A stretch of DNA of 64,000 bases from Lachnospiraceae bacterium (GTDB lineage: Bacteria; Bacillota; Clostridia; Lachnospirales; Lachnospiraceae). Both the position numbers and the translations under genes were made by a program. This document shows, piece after piece, positions 53,984 to 63,141 of the stretch. Within the stretch, counting starts at the first letter, position 1. Each line of letters opens with the position of its first letter. The stretch lies in contig JAGKTQ010000018.1 of assembly GCA_021153325.1 (NCBI GenBank), forward strand, positions 5,876 to 69,875, given 5' to 3'. Below the pieces are notes generated by a model. The model had not been told where the DNA came from. It searched no databases and was given only the letters and a program-made list of their open reading frames with translations.

Positions 53984-56900
53984 ATGTTTGATGCAAAAAT
54001 GACGGTTCCTAAAGCACCGCTTTATCGTGAAGAATTTGAACATGATAATTGTGGTATCGGTGCTTGTGTAAACATTAAAGGACAGAAAAGCCGCGAAACA
54101 GTAGAAAATGCACTTAAGATTGTGGAGAATCTTGAGCATAGAGCAGGTAAGGATGCAGAAGGTAAAACTGGTGACGGTGTTGGTATTTTGACACAGATTC
54201 CTCATAAATTTTTCAAAAAAGCTACAAAAGCATTAGGTATTGAAATCGGAGAAGAAAGAGAGTATGGTATCGCCATGTTTTTCTTCCCACAGGCAGAATT
54301 GCAGAGAAATCAGTCCAAAAAGATGTTTGAGATTATTGTAGAAAAAGAAGGACTGGAATTCTTAGGCTGGAGAGAGGTTCCTACCTATCCAAATGTGTTA
54401 GGACACAAAGCAGTAGAATGTATGCCTTGCATTATGCAGGGATTTGTAAAAAAACCAAAGAATGTGGAAAAAGGATTAGAGTTCGACCGCAGACTTTATG
54501 TGGCACGTCGTGTATTTGAACAGTCAACAGACAACACCTATGTAGTTTCTTTTTCCAGTAGAACGATCGTATATAAAGGGATGTTCCTCGTAGGACAGCT
54601 TCGTACGTTCTTTGCAGATTTACAGGATAAGGATTTTGAATCCGCAATTGCCATGGTGCATTCCCGTTTCTCAACGAACACAAATCCAAGCTGGGAGAGA
54701 GCACATCCAAACCGTTTTATTGTACATAACGGTGAGATTAATACGATCCGCGGTAATGCAGATAAGATGCTGGCAAGAGAGGAAAATATGGAATCCGAGC
54801 ATTTGCACGGACTTCTTCACAAAGTACTTCCGGCAATCAACAAGACCGGTTCTGACTCTGCTATGCTGGATAATACATTGGAATTTTTAGTTATGAGTGG
54901 TATGGAACTGCCGCATGCAGTGATGATCACAATTCCGGAACCATGGGAAAATAATAAGACCATGTCTCAGAACAAAAAAGACTTTTATCAATATTATGCA
55001 ACGATGATGGAGCCATGGGATGGCCCGGCATCCATTCTTTTCTCTGATGGTGATATTATGGGTGCTGTACTTGACCGTAACGGACTTCGTCCATCCCGTT
55101 ATATGATCACAGATGATGACCAGTTGATCCTTTCCTCAGAAGTGGGTGTATTGGATATCGACCCTACGAAGATCGTAGTAAAAGAGAGACTTCGTCCAGG
55201 TAAAATGCTGCTGGTAGATACGGTAAAAGGTGAAGTTGTTGATGATGCACATTTGAAAGAAGAATATGCAACCAGACGTCCTTATGGTGAGTGGTTGGAT
55301 AACAATATGATCGAATTGAAGGATTTAAAGATCCCGAATGAACGTGTTCCTGAATTTACTTATGAAGAAAGACAGAGAATGCAAAAGGCATTTGGTTATA
55401 GTTACGATGAATTAAAAACAAGTATTTTACCAATGGCAAAAACAGGTGGCGAAGCGATTGCAGCAATGGGTGTAGACACACCACTTCCAGTACTTAGCAA
55501 AACACATCATCCATTGTTCCACTACTTTAAACAGATTTTTGCACAGGTAACCAACCCACCTATTGATGCCATTCGTGAAGAAGTGGTAACTTCTACAACG
55601 GTATATGTAGGAAAAGAAGGAAATGTATTGGAAGAAACACCGGAAAACTGCAATCTTTTGAGAGTAAATAATCCGATTCTTACGAATACCGATTTAATGA
55701 AGATCAAGAACATGAAGGCAGAAGGCTTTAAGGTAGAAGTGATTCCGATCACTTATTACAAAAATACAAGCTTAGAGCGTGCGATTGACCGCCTTTATGT
55801 AGAAGTAGACAGAGCTTATAGGGAAGGTGTGAATATTTTGATCCTTTCCGATAGAGGTGTAGACGAGAACCATGTGGCAATTCCGTCACTCCTTGCGGTA
55901 TCTGCTTTGAACCAGTATTTGGTTAAAACGAAAAAGAGAACAAGAGTGGCTCTTATTTTAGAGTCTGGTGAACCAAGAGAGGTACATCATTTTGCAACTC
56001 TGTTAGGTTATGGTGCATGTGCGATCAATCCTTATTTGGCACAGGAATCTATTAAAGAGCTGATCGAAAACAGAATGCTCGATAAAGATTATTATGCAGC
56101 TGTAAATGATTATAATAATGCAGTGCTTCATGGTATTGTTAAAATCGCTTCCAAAATGGGTATTTCAACCATTCAGTCTTATCAGGGTTCACAGATTTTT
56201 GAAGCGATCGGTATTGACTATGACGTGATCAATAAATATTTTACAAAAACAGTATGTCGCGTAGGTGGAATCACTTTAAAAGATATTGAAAAACAGGTAG
56301 ATGAACTGCATTCTATGGCATTTGACCCGCTTGAGTTAAGTACAGACTTGACATTGGATAGTCCGGGACACCACAAAATGAGAAGTGGTGCAGATGAGCA
56401 TCTTTACAATCCTGCAACGATCCATTTGCTTCAAGAGTCTACAAAACGTGGCGATTATCAGATGTTTAAGGAATACACAGCACTGGTAAATGATGAAAAC
56501 AGCATAAAAAATCTGCGTGGTTTAATGGATTTCAACTTCCCGAAGGCTGGTGTGCCACTGGAAGAAGTGGAAAGCGTAGATTCTATTGTAACAAGATTTA
56601 AAACAGGTGCGATGTCTTATGGTTCTATTTCTAAAGAAGCGCATGAAACACTGGCAATTGCTATGAATACCTTGCATGGTAAATCCAATTCCGGTGAAGG
56701 CGGTGAGGATTTAGAAAGATTGACGTTAGGACCGGATGGATTGAACAGATGCTCCGCGATCAAACAGGTAGCATCAGGACGTTTCGGTGTAACGAGTCGT
56801 TACCTTGTAAGCGCACAGGAAATTCAGATCAAGATGGCACAGGGTGCAAAACCGGGTGAAGGTGGTCACTTACCAGGTGGAAAGGTTTATCCTTGGGTAG

Positions 56901-58534
56901 CAAAGACCAGACATTCAACACCAGGTGTAGGGCTGATTTCTCCGCCACCTCATCATGATATTTATTCTATTGAAGACTTGGCACAGCTTATTTACGATTT
57001 GAAAAATGCAAATAAAGATGCAAGAATCTCTGTAAAGCTTGTTTCTGAGGCAGGTGTTGGTACTGTTGCAGCAGGTGTTGCAAAGGCAGGAGCACAGGTT
57101 ATTTTAGTATCCGGATACGACGGAGGAACTGGTGCAGCACCTCGTAACTCCATTCACAATGCCGGACTTCCATGGGAGCTTGGACTTGCAGAAACACACC
57201 AGACTTTGATCATGAATGGGCTGCGTAATAAAGTAAGAATTGAAACAGATGGCAAATTAATGAGTGGTCGTGATGTTGCTATTGCAGCCATTTTAGGAGC
57301 AGAAGAATTTGGTTTTGCTACCGCACCGCTCGTAACAATGGGTTGTGTTATGATGCGTGTCTGCAATCTGGATACTTGTCCGGTCGGTGTTGCAACACAG
57401 AATCCAGAACTTCGTAAGAACTTTAAAGGTAAACCGGAATATGTTATCAATTTCATGCGCTTTATTGCAGAAGAGCTTCGTGAATATATGGCAAAATTAG
57501 GTGTTCGCACAGTAGATGAATTAGTGGGACGTACCGATCTGTTAAAAGTAAAAGAAAACTTATCCGAACAGAACAAGAAGGTAGACTTAAGCCTGATCCT
57601 TTCTAATCCTTATTCCGAAATGAAGGAGAAGATCACTTTTGATCCGAAACAGGTTTATGACTTCCAGTTAGAGAAAACATTAGATGAAAAAGTGCTTTTG
57701 AAACAGCTTGATAAAGCAATGGCAGCAGGACAGAAGAGAAGCATTGAAGTAGATGTAACAAATACGGACAGAGCCTTTGGTACTATTTTAGGTTCTGAAA
57801 TTACAAAACGTCTTGGTGATAATGTGGAAGAAGATACTTACCGTGTACTTTGTAATGGTTCCGGTGGACAGAGTTTTGGAGCATTTATTCCAAAAGGACT
57901 TACTTTGGAGCTTATTGGCGATAGTAACGACTATTTTGGAAAAGGACTTTCCGGTGGTAAACTGGTTGTTTATCCTCCACAAGGAAGTAAGTTCAAACAG
58001 GATGAAAATATCATTATCGGTAACGTAGCTCTTTATGGTGCAACAAGCGGTAAAGCCTTCATCAATGGTGTAGCAGGAGAACGTTTCTGTGTAAGAAATT
58101 CCGGTGCTACTGCAGTAGTAGAAGGTGTTGGTGACCATGGCTGTGAATATATGACAGGTGGACGCGTTGTTGTATTAGGAAAAACAGGTAAAAACTTTGC
58201 AGCTGGTATGAGCGGCGGTATTGCTTACGTTTTGGATGAAGATAACGATTTATATACAAAACTGAACAAAGAAATGATTTCTTCACATGAAATTACTTCA
58301 AAATATGATGTTTTGGAATTAAAAGAAATGATTAAAGAGCATGTAGCGCTTACCAATTCTGTAAAAGGTAAAGAAATCCTTGACAACTTTGGTGAATATT
58401 TGCCGAAATTTAAAAAGATCATTCCACACGATTACGAACGTATGTTAAAAACGATCGTGCAGATGGAAGAAAAAGGCTTAAGTGCTGAACAGGCACAGAT
58501 TGAAGCATTTTATGCAAATATGAAGACAAAATAG
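53984..58534 (+). CDS. gltB: Glutamate synthase (NADPH) large subunit
   Basis: Makes two glutamates from glutamine and 2-oxoglutarate, with GltD. I chose ATG 53984 (GGAAGGAG ribosome binding site). The 1516-residue protein has a short propeptide before the catalytic Cys of the glutaminase domain (EHDNCGIGACVNIKG), the central domain, and the FMN-binding synthase domain with GAKPGEGGHLPGGKVYPWVA and VSGYDGGTGAAPR. The 3Fe-4S cysteines are in RVCNLDTCPVGVATQNPELR. The C-terminal beta-helix is also seen (GYGATSGKAF-like repeats). The gltD gene follows 53 bases later. Confidence 0.97.
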   Translation: MFDAKMTVPKAPLYREEFEHDNCGIGACVNIKGQKSRETVENALKIVENLEHRAGKDAEGKTGDGVGILTQIPHKFFKKATKALGIEIGEEREYGIAMFFFPQAELQRNQSKKMFEIIVEKEGLEFLGWREVPTYPNVLGHKAVECMPCIMQGFVKKPKNVEKGLEFDRRLYVARRVFEQSTDNTYVVSFSSRTIVYKGMFLVGQLRTFFADLQDKDFESAIAMVHSRFSTNTNPSWERAHPNRFIVHNGEINTIRGNADKMLAREENMESEHLHGLLHKVLPAINKTGSDSAMLDNTLEFLVMSGMELPHAVMITIPEPWENNKTMSQNKKDFYQYYATMMEPWDGPASILFSDGDIMGAVLDRNGLRPSRYMITDDDQLILSSEVGVLDIDPTKIVVKERLRPGKMLLVDTVKGEVVDDAHLKEEYATRRPYGEWLDNNMIELKDLKIPNERVPEFTYEERQRMQKAFGYSYDELKTSILPMAKTGGEAIAAMGVDTPLPVLSKTHHPLFHYFKQIFAQVTNPPIDAIREEVVTSTTVYVGKEGNVLEETPENCNLLRVNNPILTNTDLMKIKNMKAEGFKVEVIPITYYKNTSLERAIDRLYVEVDRAYREGVNILILSDRGVDENHVAIPSLLAVSALNQYLVKTKKRTRVALILESGEPREVHHFATLLGYGACAINPYLAQESIKELIENRMLDKDYYAAVNDYNNAVLHGIVKIASKMGISTIQSYQGSQIFEAIGIDYDVINKYFTKTVCRVGGITLKDIEKQVDELHSMAFDPLELSTDLTLDSPGHHKMRSGADEHLYNPATIHLLQESTKRGDYQMFKEYTALVNDENSIKNLRGLMDFNFPKAGVPLEEVESVDSIVTRFKTGAMSYGSISKEAHETLAIAMNTLHGKSNSGEGGEDLERLTLGPDGLNRCSAIKQVASGRFGVTSRYLVSAQEIQIKMAQGAKPGEGGHLPGGKVYPWVAKTRHSTPGVGLISPPPHHDIYSIEDLAQLIYDLKNANKDARISVKLVSEAGVGTVAAGVAKAGAQVILVSGYDGGTGAAPRNSIHNAGLPWELGLAETHQTLIMNGLRNKVRIETDGKLMSGRDVAIAAILGAEEFGFATAPLVTMGCVMMRVCNLDTCPVGVATQNPELRKNFKGKPEYVINFMRFIAEELREYMAKLGVRTVDELVGRTDLLKVKENLSEQNKKVDLSLILSNPYSEMKEKITFDPKQVYDFQLEKTLDEKVLLKQLDKAMAAGQKRSIEVDVTNTDRAFGTILGSEITKRLGDNVEEDTYRVLCNGSGGQSFGAFIPKGLTLELIGDSNDYFGKGLSGGKLVVYPPQGSKFKQDENIIIGNVALYGATSGKAFINGVAGERFCVRNSGATAVVEGVGDHGCEYMTGGRVVVLGKTGKNFAAGMSGGIAYVLDEDNDLYTKLNKEMISSHEITSKYDVLELKEMIKEHVALTNSVKGKEILDNFGEYLPKFKKIIPHDYERMLKTIVQMEEKGLSAEQAQIEAFYANMKTK

Positions 58535-58587
58535 GCATCAGTTTATTGGATTGATAAGCCGTCTAAGCGACAGATTGTGAGGTAATT

Positions 58588-60081
58588 ATGGGAAAACCAA
58601 CAGGATTTATGGATTATAAAAGAGTAACATCCAAAGCAGTAGAACCAAAGAAAAGAATTAAAAACTTTAATGAGTTCCATGAGCATTTGTCAAAAGAAGA
58701 GCAGCAGCTTCAGGGCGCACGCTGTATGGAGTGTGGTGTACCATTTTGTCAGGCAGGAATGAATATTTGTGGTATGACAAGTGGCTGCCCGCTGCACAAT
58801 TTAATACCAGAGTGGAACGATCTGGTATATACAGGAAACTGGGAACAGGCATACAAACGTTTGAAAAAGACGAACAGTTTTCCAGAATTTACTTCCAGAG
58901 TGTGTCCGGCACTCTGTGAAGCAGCTTGTACATGTGGTCTGAACGGAGATCCGGTATCGACCAAAGAAAATGAATATGCGATCATTGAAAATGCCTATAA
59001 GGAAGGCTATGCAGCAGCACAGCCACCAAAGGTACGCACCGGAAAGAAAGTAGCAGTCGTAGGCAGTGGACCATCTGGACTGGCTGTAGCAGACCAGCTC
59101 AATAAAAGAGGACATTCCGTAACGGTATTTGAGCGTTCTGATCGTGTGGGCGGACTGTTGATGTATGGTATTCCAAATATGAAATTGGAAAAGCATGTGA
59201 TTGACAGAAAGATTAAGATCATGGAAGAGGAAGGCGTGAAATTCGTAACGAATGCCAACATTGGAAAAGAGGTAAAAGCATCAAAGCTTCTCACAGATTT
59301 TGACCGTGTAGTGCTTGCCTGTGGCGCTTCTAATCCGAGAGACATTAATGCGCCGGGAAGAGATGCAAAAGGAATTTACTTTGCAGTAGACTTTTTAAAA
59401 GCAAATACAAAGAGTCTTTTGGATTCCAATTTTGAAGATGGAAATTATGTGAATACAAAAGGTAAAAATGTAGTCATTATCGGTGGCGGTGATACGGGAA
59501 ACGACTGTGTGGGCACAGCGATCCGTCACGGTGCAAAATCGGTTACACAGATCGAAATGATGCCAAAAGCACCAGATCAAAGAGCAGAGAACAACCCATG
59601 GCCGGAATGGCCGAAAATCTGCAAGACAGATTACGGTCAGGAAGAAGCGATTGCTGTATTTGGCGCTGATCCAAGAATTTACGAATCTACAGTAAAAGAG
59701 TTTGTAAAAGATAAAAATGGAAACTTAAAGGCAGTAAAGATTGTAAAACTTTCCTGGGAGAAAGACAAAGAAACTGGTCGCATGAATATGAAAGAAGTAC
59801 CGGGAAGCGAAAAGACTTTAGAGGCAGAGATCGTATTGATCGCAGCTGGATTTTTAGGCAGTGAAAAATATGTGACAGATGCTTTTAAGGTAGCAGTAAA
59901 TGAACGGACAAACGTAAAGACCGAAGCAGGAAAATATGCAACCAACGTGAAAAATGTATTTACTACAGGAGATATGCACAGAGGACAGTCTTTAGTTGTC
60001 TGGGCGATCCGAGAAGGCAGGGAAGCTGCAAGAGAAGTGGACGAGAGCTTGATGGGATATTCAAATTTAGTAGTACAGTAA
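58588..60081 (+). CDS. gltD: Glutamate synthase small subunit
   Basis: Supplies electrons from NAD(P)H to GltB through FAD and Fe-S centres. The 497-residue protein starts with the Cys-rich region (ARCMECGVPFCQAG, TSGCPLHNLIPEWNDLV, RVCPALCEAACTCGLNG) that holds two 4Fe-4S clusters. FAD- and NADPH-binding motifs follow: VAVVGSGPSGLAVADQL and VVIIGGGDTGNDCVGTA. The C-terminal TGDMHRGQSLVVWAIREGRE is typical. A weak GAGG ribosome binding site precedes the ATG. A hairpin terminator ends the operon. Confidence 0.97.
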   Translation: MGKPTGFMDYKRVTSKAVEPKKRIKNFNEFHEHLSKEEQQLQGARCMECGVPFCQAGMNICGMTSGCPLHNLIPEWNDLVYTGNWEQAYKRLKKTNSFPEFTSRVCPALCEAACTCGLNGDPVSTKENEYAIIENAYKEGYAAAQPPKVRTGKKVAVVGSGPSGLAVADQLNKRGHSVTVFERSDRVGGLLMYGIPNMKLEKHVIDRKIKIMEEEGVKFVTNANIGKEVKASKLLTDFDRVVLACGASNPRDINAPGRDAKGIYFAVDFLKANTKSLLDSNFEDGNYVNTKGKNVVIIGGGDTGNDCVGTAIRHGAKSVTQIEMMPKAPDQRAENNPWPEWPKICKTDYGQEEAIAVFGADPRIYESTVKEFVKDKNGNLKAVKIVKLSWEKDKETGRMNMKEVPGSEKTLEAEIVLIAAGFLGSEKYVTDAFKVAVNERTNVKTEAGKYATNVKNVFTTGDMHRGQSLVVWAIREGREAAREVDESLMGYSNLVVQ

Positions 60082-60103
60082 AAAGCAGTTTGATATAGTA
60101 TGG

Positions 60104-60144
60104 AAAAAAGTATTCTGATAGTTTGCTATTGGGATACTTTTTTT
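60104..60144 (+). terminator. Terminator of gltBD
   Basis: AAAAAAGTAT (from 60104) pairs with ATACTTTTTTT (60134-60144), with an inner ATAG-CTAT stem. It lies 22 bases after the gltD stop codon. Confidence 0.75.
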
Positions 60145-60243
60145 AGCATCTATAGTGTTCCATGTTAAATCAACTGACAATTCATATAAAAAAGCAATAA
60201 AGACAAAAAAACGAAAAAAAATACAAAAAATAATGAAAATATA

Positions 60244-60271
60244 TTTAATTTATAAAAATGAGTGATATAAT
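60244..60271 (+). promoter_or_regulatory. Promoter of the chemoreceptor gene
   Basis: An extended -10 TGATATAAT with a perfect hexamer at 60266-60271. A weak -35, TTTAAT at 60244, is 16 bp upstream. It looks like a vegetative promoter, not the sigma-28 type often used for chemotaxis genes. Confidence 0.6.
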
Positions 60272-60319
60272 TGTGTTATATGGTATTCGTTTTCAACGTG
60301 GAAAAGGAGGAAAAGAGGT

Positions 60320-61789
60320 ATGACAAAAGAACAATATAGAAAGGCAAATGGGGCAGTTTTTCCGGTTATTGCAATTATATTAGGATACCTAAGTTTTTCA
60401 ATCGTGGCATTTTTATTAGCAAATGAGAACGCTTCAACATGGAAAACATGGTTGCAGCTCATTACTTATGTTGTAGCTTTTATTGCAACGATTGTAGGAT
60501 ATGTTACAAAAAAAGAATCGAAAACAGGAGCGATGATTCTTTTGTGTAGTGCAGCGGTGGCATATATGGTAGTTTGCTGGGTAAATACCGCGCAGGGAAC
60601 CTATGCATATGCATTCCCAATTTTATTTGCGGCGATGGCTTATTTGGATAGGAAAGTCATTATGTTCGGTAATATATGGGTATTTGTAGGAAATGTACTA
60701 CATCTGATCGTAAATTATAGTGGATATAGTGATCCGACACTTACATATAATGTAGTAGCATTGTTTACGGTTGCATTGGCGGCTTTTGCTTCTACAAAAA
60801 TTACAAGATTTTTGATCACATTTAATAAGCAAAATATGGACGTGATCATGGAATCCGCTTCAAAACAGGAAGACAGTAATAAAAAGATGGCGCTTGTTGC
60901 GGAGAACATTATGAAACATTTTGGTTCTGCAATGAGCATGTTAGATAATTTAAAGAGCAGTATTGATACAAGCAATATGGCAATGGAAAATATTGCGGAA
61001 AGTACAGAAAGCACTGCAGAGGCAATCCAGAAACAGGCAGAGATGTGTGCGGAAATTCAAAAGAATACGGATATGGCAGAACAGGGAACAAGAGCCATGA
61101 TCGATGCATCAAAACGCACAAATGAAATGGTAGAAGAAGGTTCCGATGTAGTAAATGAATTGAAAGCACAGGCAGAAAATGTGGAGGCAGCAAGTAGTGT
61201 TACGGTAGAAGTGATTGAAAGACTTACAACAAAGGTAGAAGAAGTACAGAGCTTTGTTGGTTCTATCTTAAGCATTTCCAACCAGACGAATCTGTTAGCT
61301 TTAAATGCTTCCATTGAGGCAGCAAGAGCTGGAGAGGCAGGAAGAGGATTTGCAGTAGTTGCAGAAGAGATCAGACAGCTTTCAGAGCAGACAAAAGAAG
61401 CATCTAATAACATTACAAACATTATTGCAGAGTTGAATGAAGATACAAAGCGTGCGAATGAAAGCATTGAAAATTCTGTTTTATCTGTTGAAAAACAGAA
61501 TGAGTTGATTGAAAATACAAGAGAGAAATTTAAGAAAGTAGATGAAGAAGTAAGCGCTCTTTCTGGTCTTATTGTGAATACAGAGCATATTATGAAAGAG
61601 ATTTTGGATTCTACAAGTGTTATTTCCGACAATATTTCCCATTTATCCGCTACCAGCCAAGAAGTAGCAGCATCCTCGTCAGAAGGAGTCAGAACTTCCG
61701 AGTTGACCGTGAGTGATATGGATAAATGTAAAGAGATTCTGGAGAGCATTCATCGATTGGCAAGTGAGTTGAAAGACTCTATCGAATAA
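60320..61789 (+). CDS. Methyl-accepting chemotaxis protein with multi-TM N-terminus
   Basis: A 489-residue receptor. Residues 1-170 contain about six hydrophobic segments (VIAIILGYLSFSIVAFLLA, LITYVVAFIATIVGYV, AMILLCSAAVAYMVVCWV and further ones) and no large periplasmic domain. The rest is a cytoplasmic signalling coiled coil with the conserved hairpin tip ISNQTNLLALNASIEAARAG followed by GRGFAVVAEEIRQLSEQTKE. Sensing must therefore occur in the membrane or through a partner. No other chemotaxis or flagellar gene is in the window. AAAGGAGG precedes the ATG. The presence of an MCP suggests a motile organism. Confidence 0.94.
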   Translation: MTKEQYRKANGAVFPVIAIILGYLSFSIVAFLLANENASTWKTWLQLITYVVAFIATIVGYVTKKESKTGAMILLCSAAVAYMVVCWVNTAQGTYAYAFPILFAAMAYLDRKVIMFGNIWVFVGNVLHLIVNYSGYSDPTLTYNVVALFTVALAAFASTKITRFLITFNKQNMDVIMESASKQEDSNKKMALVAENIMKHFGSAMSMLDNLKSSIDTSNMAMENIAESTESTAEAIQKQAEMCAEIQKNTDMAEQGTRAMIDASKRTNEMVEEGSDVVNELKAQAENVEAASSVTVEVIERLTTKVEEVQSFVGSILSISNQTNLLALNASIEAARAGEAGRGFAVVAEEIRQLSEQTKEASNNITNIIAELNEDTKRANESIENSVLSVEKQNELIENTREKFKKVDEEVSALSGLIVNTEHIMKEILDSTSVISDNISHLSATSQEVAASSSEGVRTSELTVSDMDKCKEILESIHRLASELKDSIE

Positions 61790-61846
61790 GATTTAGAACA
61801 AAATGGACATCGTGCTTGCACGAATAGACATTTGACGACCATTAAT

Positions 61847-61881
61847 CAGAGGCGAGATTCGCAAAGCGTATCTCGCCTCTG
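61847..61881. terminator. Hairpin between the chemoreceptor gene and asnA
   Basis: A 16-position GC-rich stem (61847-61862 with 61866-61881, one mismatch) lies between the two convergent genes. The flanks are only moderately T-rich (GTAATATTTT on the plus side), so it is a probable but not ideal terminator. Confidence 0.65.
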
Positions 61882-61888
61882 TAATATT

Positions 61889-62899
61889 TTAAAGTAATTG
61901 AATGCCGGCTTTTTGTGCCTGTTGCATGGTTTCCTCAGGCCAGAGAGAACATTGTACTTCGCCGATATGTGCTTTTCGTAAAAAGAACATACAAATACGG
62001 GACTGACCGATACCGCCACCGATCGTAAAAGGAAGTTCTTCGTTGATAATGGCTTTTTGGAAAGGAAGTTCTGCTCTTTCTGGGCATCCAGCTTTTTCCA
62101 ATTGCCTCAAGAGGGCAGTTTTATCAACACGAATACCCATGGATGAAAGTTCGAGAGCAATGTCAAGCACCGGATAATATACTACAATATCTGCATTTAA
62201 AGACCAGTCATCATAGTCAGGAGCTCTTCCGTCATGTGGTTCGCCGGAGGAGAGCTTGTCACCTATCTGCATAATGCATACAGCACCTTTTGCTTTTGCT
62301 ATGTAATATTCGCGTTCCTTTGCGGAATAGTCAGGGAACATTTCTTCCAACTCGTGTGTAGTAATAAAGAAAATGTCATGTGGAAGAATTTCCTCAATAT
62401 AATCATATTGAATGGACATATATTTTTCTGTTTTACGCAGAACCTTGTAAACCGTACGGACTACATCCTGTAAGGTTTCTATCGTACGGTCTTTCTTATC
62501 AATAATCTTTTCCCAGTCCCACTGGTCTACAAAAATAGAATGAATGTTATCGGTATCTTCGTCACGACGAATCGCATTCATGTCAGTGTAAAGTCCCTCT
62601 CCTGTAGAAAATCCGTATTTTTTCAAAGCATAACGTTTCCATTTTGCAAGGGAATGAACGATTTCAGCTTCTTTTTCATCCTGTTCTTTGATGCCAAAAG
62701 AGACCGGACGTTCTACACCATTTAAGTTATCGTTAAGGCCTGAATTGGGATCGACAAAAAGAGGAGCCGAAACACGTGATAAGTTCAGGCGTTCTGCAAG
62801 CAGTGACTGAAAAAAGTCCTTTACAGTTTTTATTGCAATCTGTGTATCATGAAGATTTAATGCAGACTGATAATTTTGGGGAATCATTAAATTACTCAT
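61889..62899 (-). CDS. asnA: Aspartate-ammonia ligase (asparagine synthetase A)
   Basis: Makes asparagine from aspartate, ammonia and ATP. The 336-residue protein matches AsnA in length and motifs: LAERLNLSRVSAPLFVD, NDNLNGVERPVSF, HSLAKWKRYAL, GLYTDMNAIRRDED, HSIFVDQWDWEKII and GGGIGQSRICMFFLRKAHIG. It is related to class II tRNA synthetases. A minus-strand ribosome binding site (AAAGGAAAAG) precedes the ATG. No T-box was seen in the 240-base leader; a 5-bp hairpin at 62921-62934 is the only structure. It uses free ammonia, fitting the ammonia-related genes nearby. Confidence 0.97.
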   Translation of the reverse strand: MSNLMIPQNYQSALNLHDTQIAIKTVKDFFQSLLAERLNLSRVSAPLFVDPNSGLNDNLNGVERPVSFGIKEQDEKEAEIVHSLAKWKRYALKKYGFSTGEGLYTDMNAIRRDEDTDNIHSIFVDQWDWEKIIDKKDRTIETLQDVVRTVYKVLRKTEKYMSIQYDYIEEILPHDIFFITTHELEEMFPDYSAKEREYYIAKAKGAVCIMQIGDKLSSGEPHDGRAPDYDDWSLNADIVVYYPVLDIALELSSMGIRVDKTALLRQLEKAGCPERAELPFQKAIINEELPFTIGGGIGQSRICMFFLRKAHIGEVQCSLWPEETMQQAQKAGIQLL

Positions 62900-62978
62900 A
62901 GTTTTCTTTTCCTTTCACATGACTGATAGCAGTCGATTTATTTAAAAGATAATATTTGAAACATTTTTACCAACTACT

Positions 62979-63007
62979 ATTTAACCTCTTTTGATGCTAG
63001 ATTGCAA
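62979..63007 (-). promoter_or_regulatory. Possible promoter of asnA
   Basis: On the minus strand, TTGCAA (63007-63002), a 17-bp spacer and TTAAAT (62984-62979). It is a modest match, 80 bases before asnA. Confidence 0.4.
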
Positions 63008-63074
63008 GACATAATTGCAAGAAAAATCCTCTTTTGTAGAAAAATTTTGTTATACAAAAAAAATTAGAAACTTC

Positions 63075-63106
63075 TTGAAAAACGAACATATGTATGGTAG
63101 TATATA
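63075..63106 (+). promoter_or_regulatory. Promoter of the radical SAM gene
   Basis: A -35 box TTGAAA (63075-63080) precedes TA-rich -10 candidates at 63098-63106 (TAGTATATA). The exact -10 cannot be fixed because several frames fit with 17-20 bp spacing. Confidence 0.45.
63083..63096 (+). promoter_or_regulatory. lexA box: Putative LexA (SOS) box
   Basis: CGAACATATGTATG matches the Gram-positive LexA consensus CGAACRNRYGTTYG at 13 of 14 positions. It lies between the -35 and -10 of the radical SAM gene, where a repressor would block RNA polymerase. The downstream gene belongs to a family thought to act in DNA repair or modification, which supports SOS control. Confidence 0.6.
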
Positions 63107-63141
63107 ACAAACAGATGTTCGGATACAAAGGGGCTGATTGT

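Noticed and set aside
62900..63141. T-box leader for asnA
   Set aside because: No T-box core or specifier stem could be found in the minus-strand leader; only a 5-bp hairpin is present.
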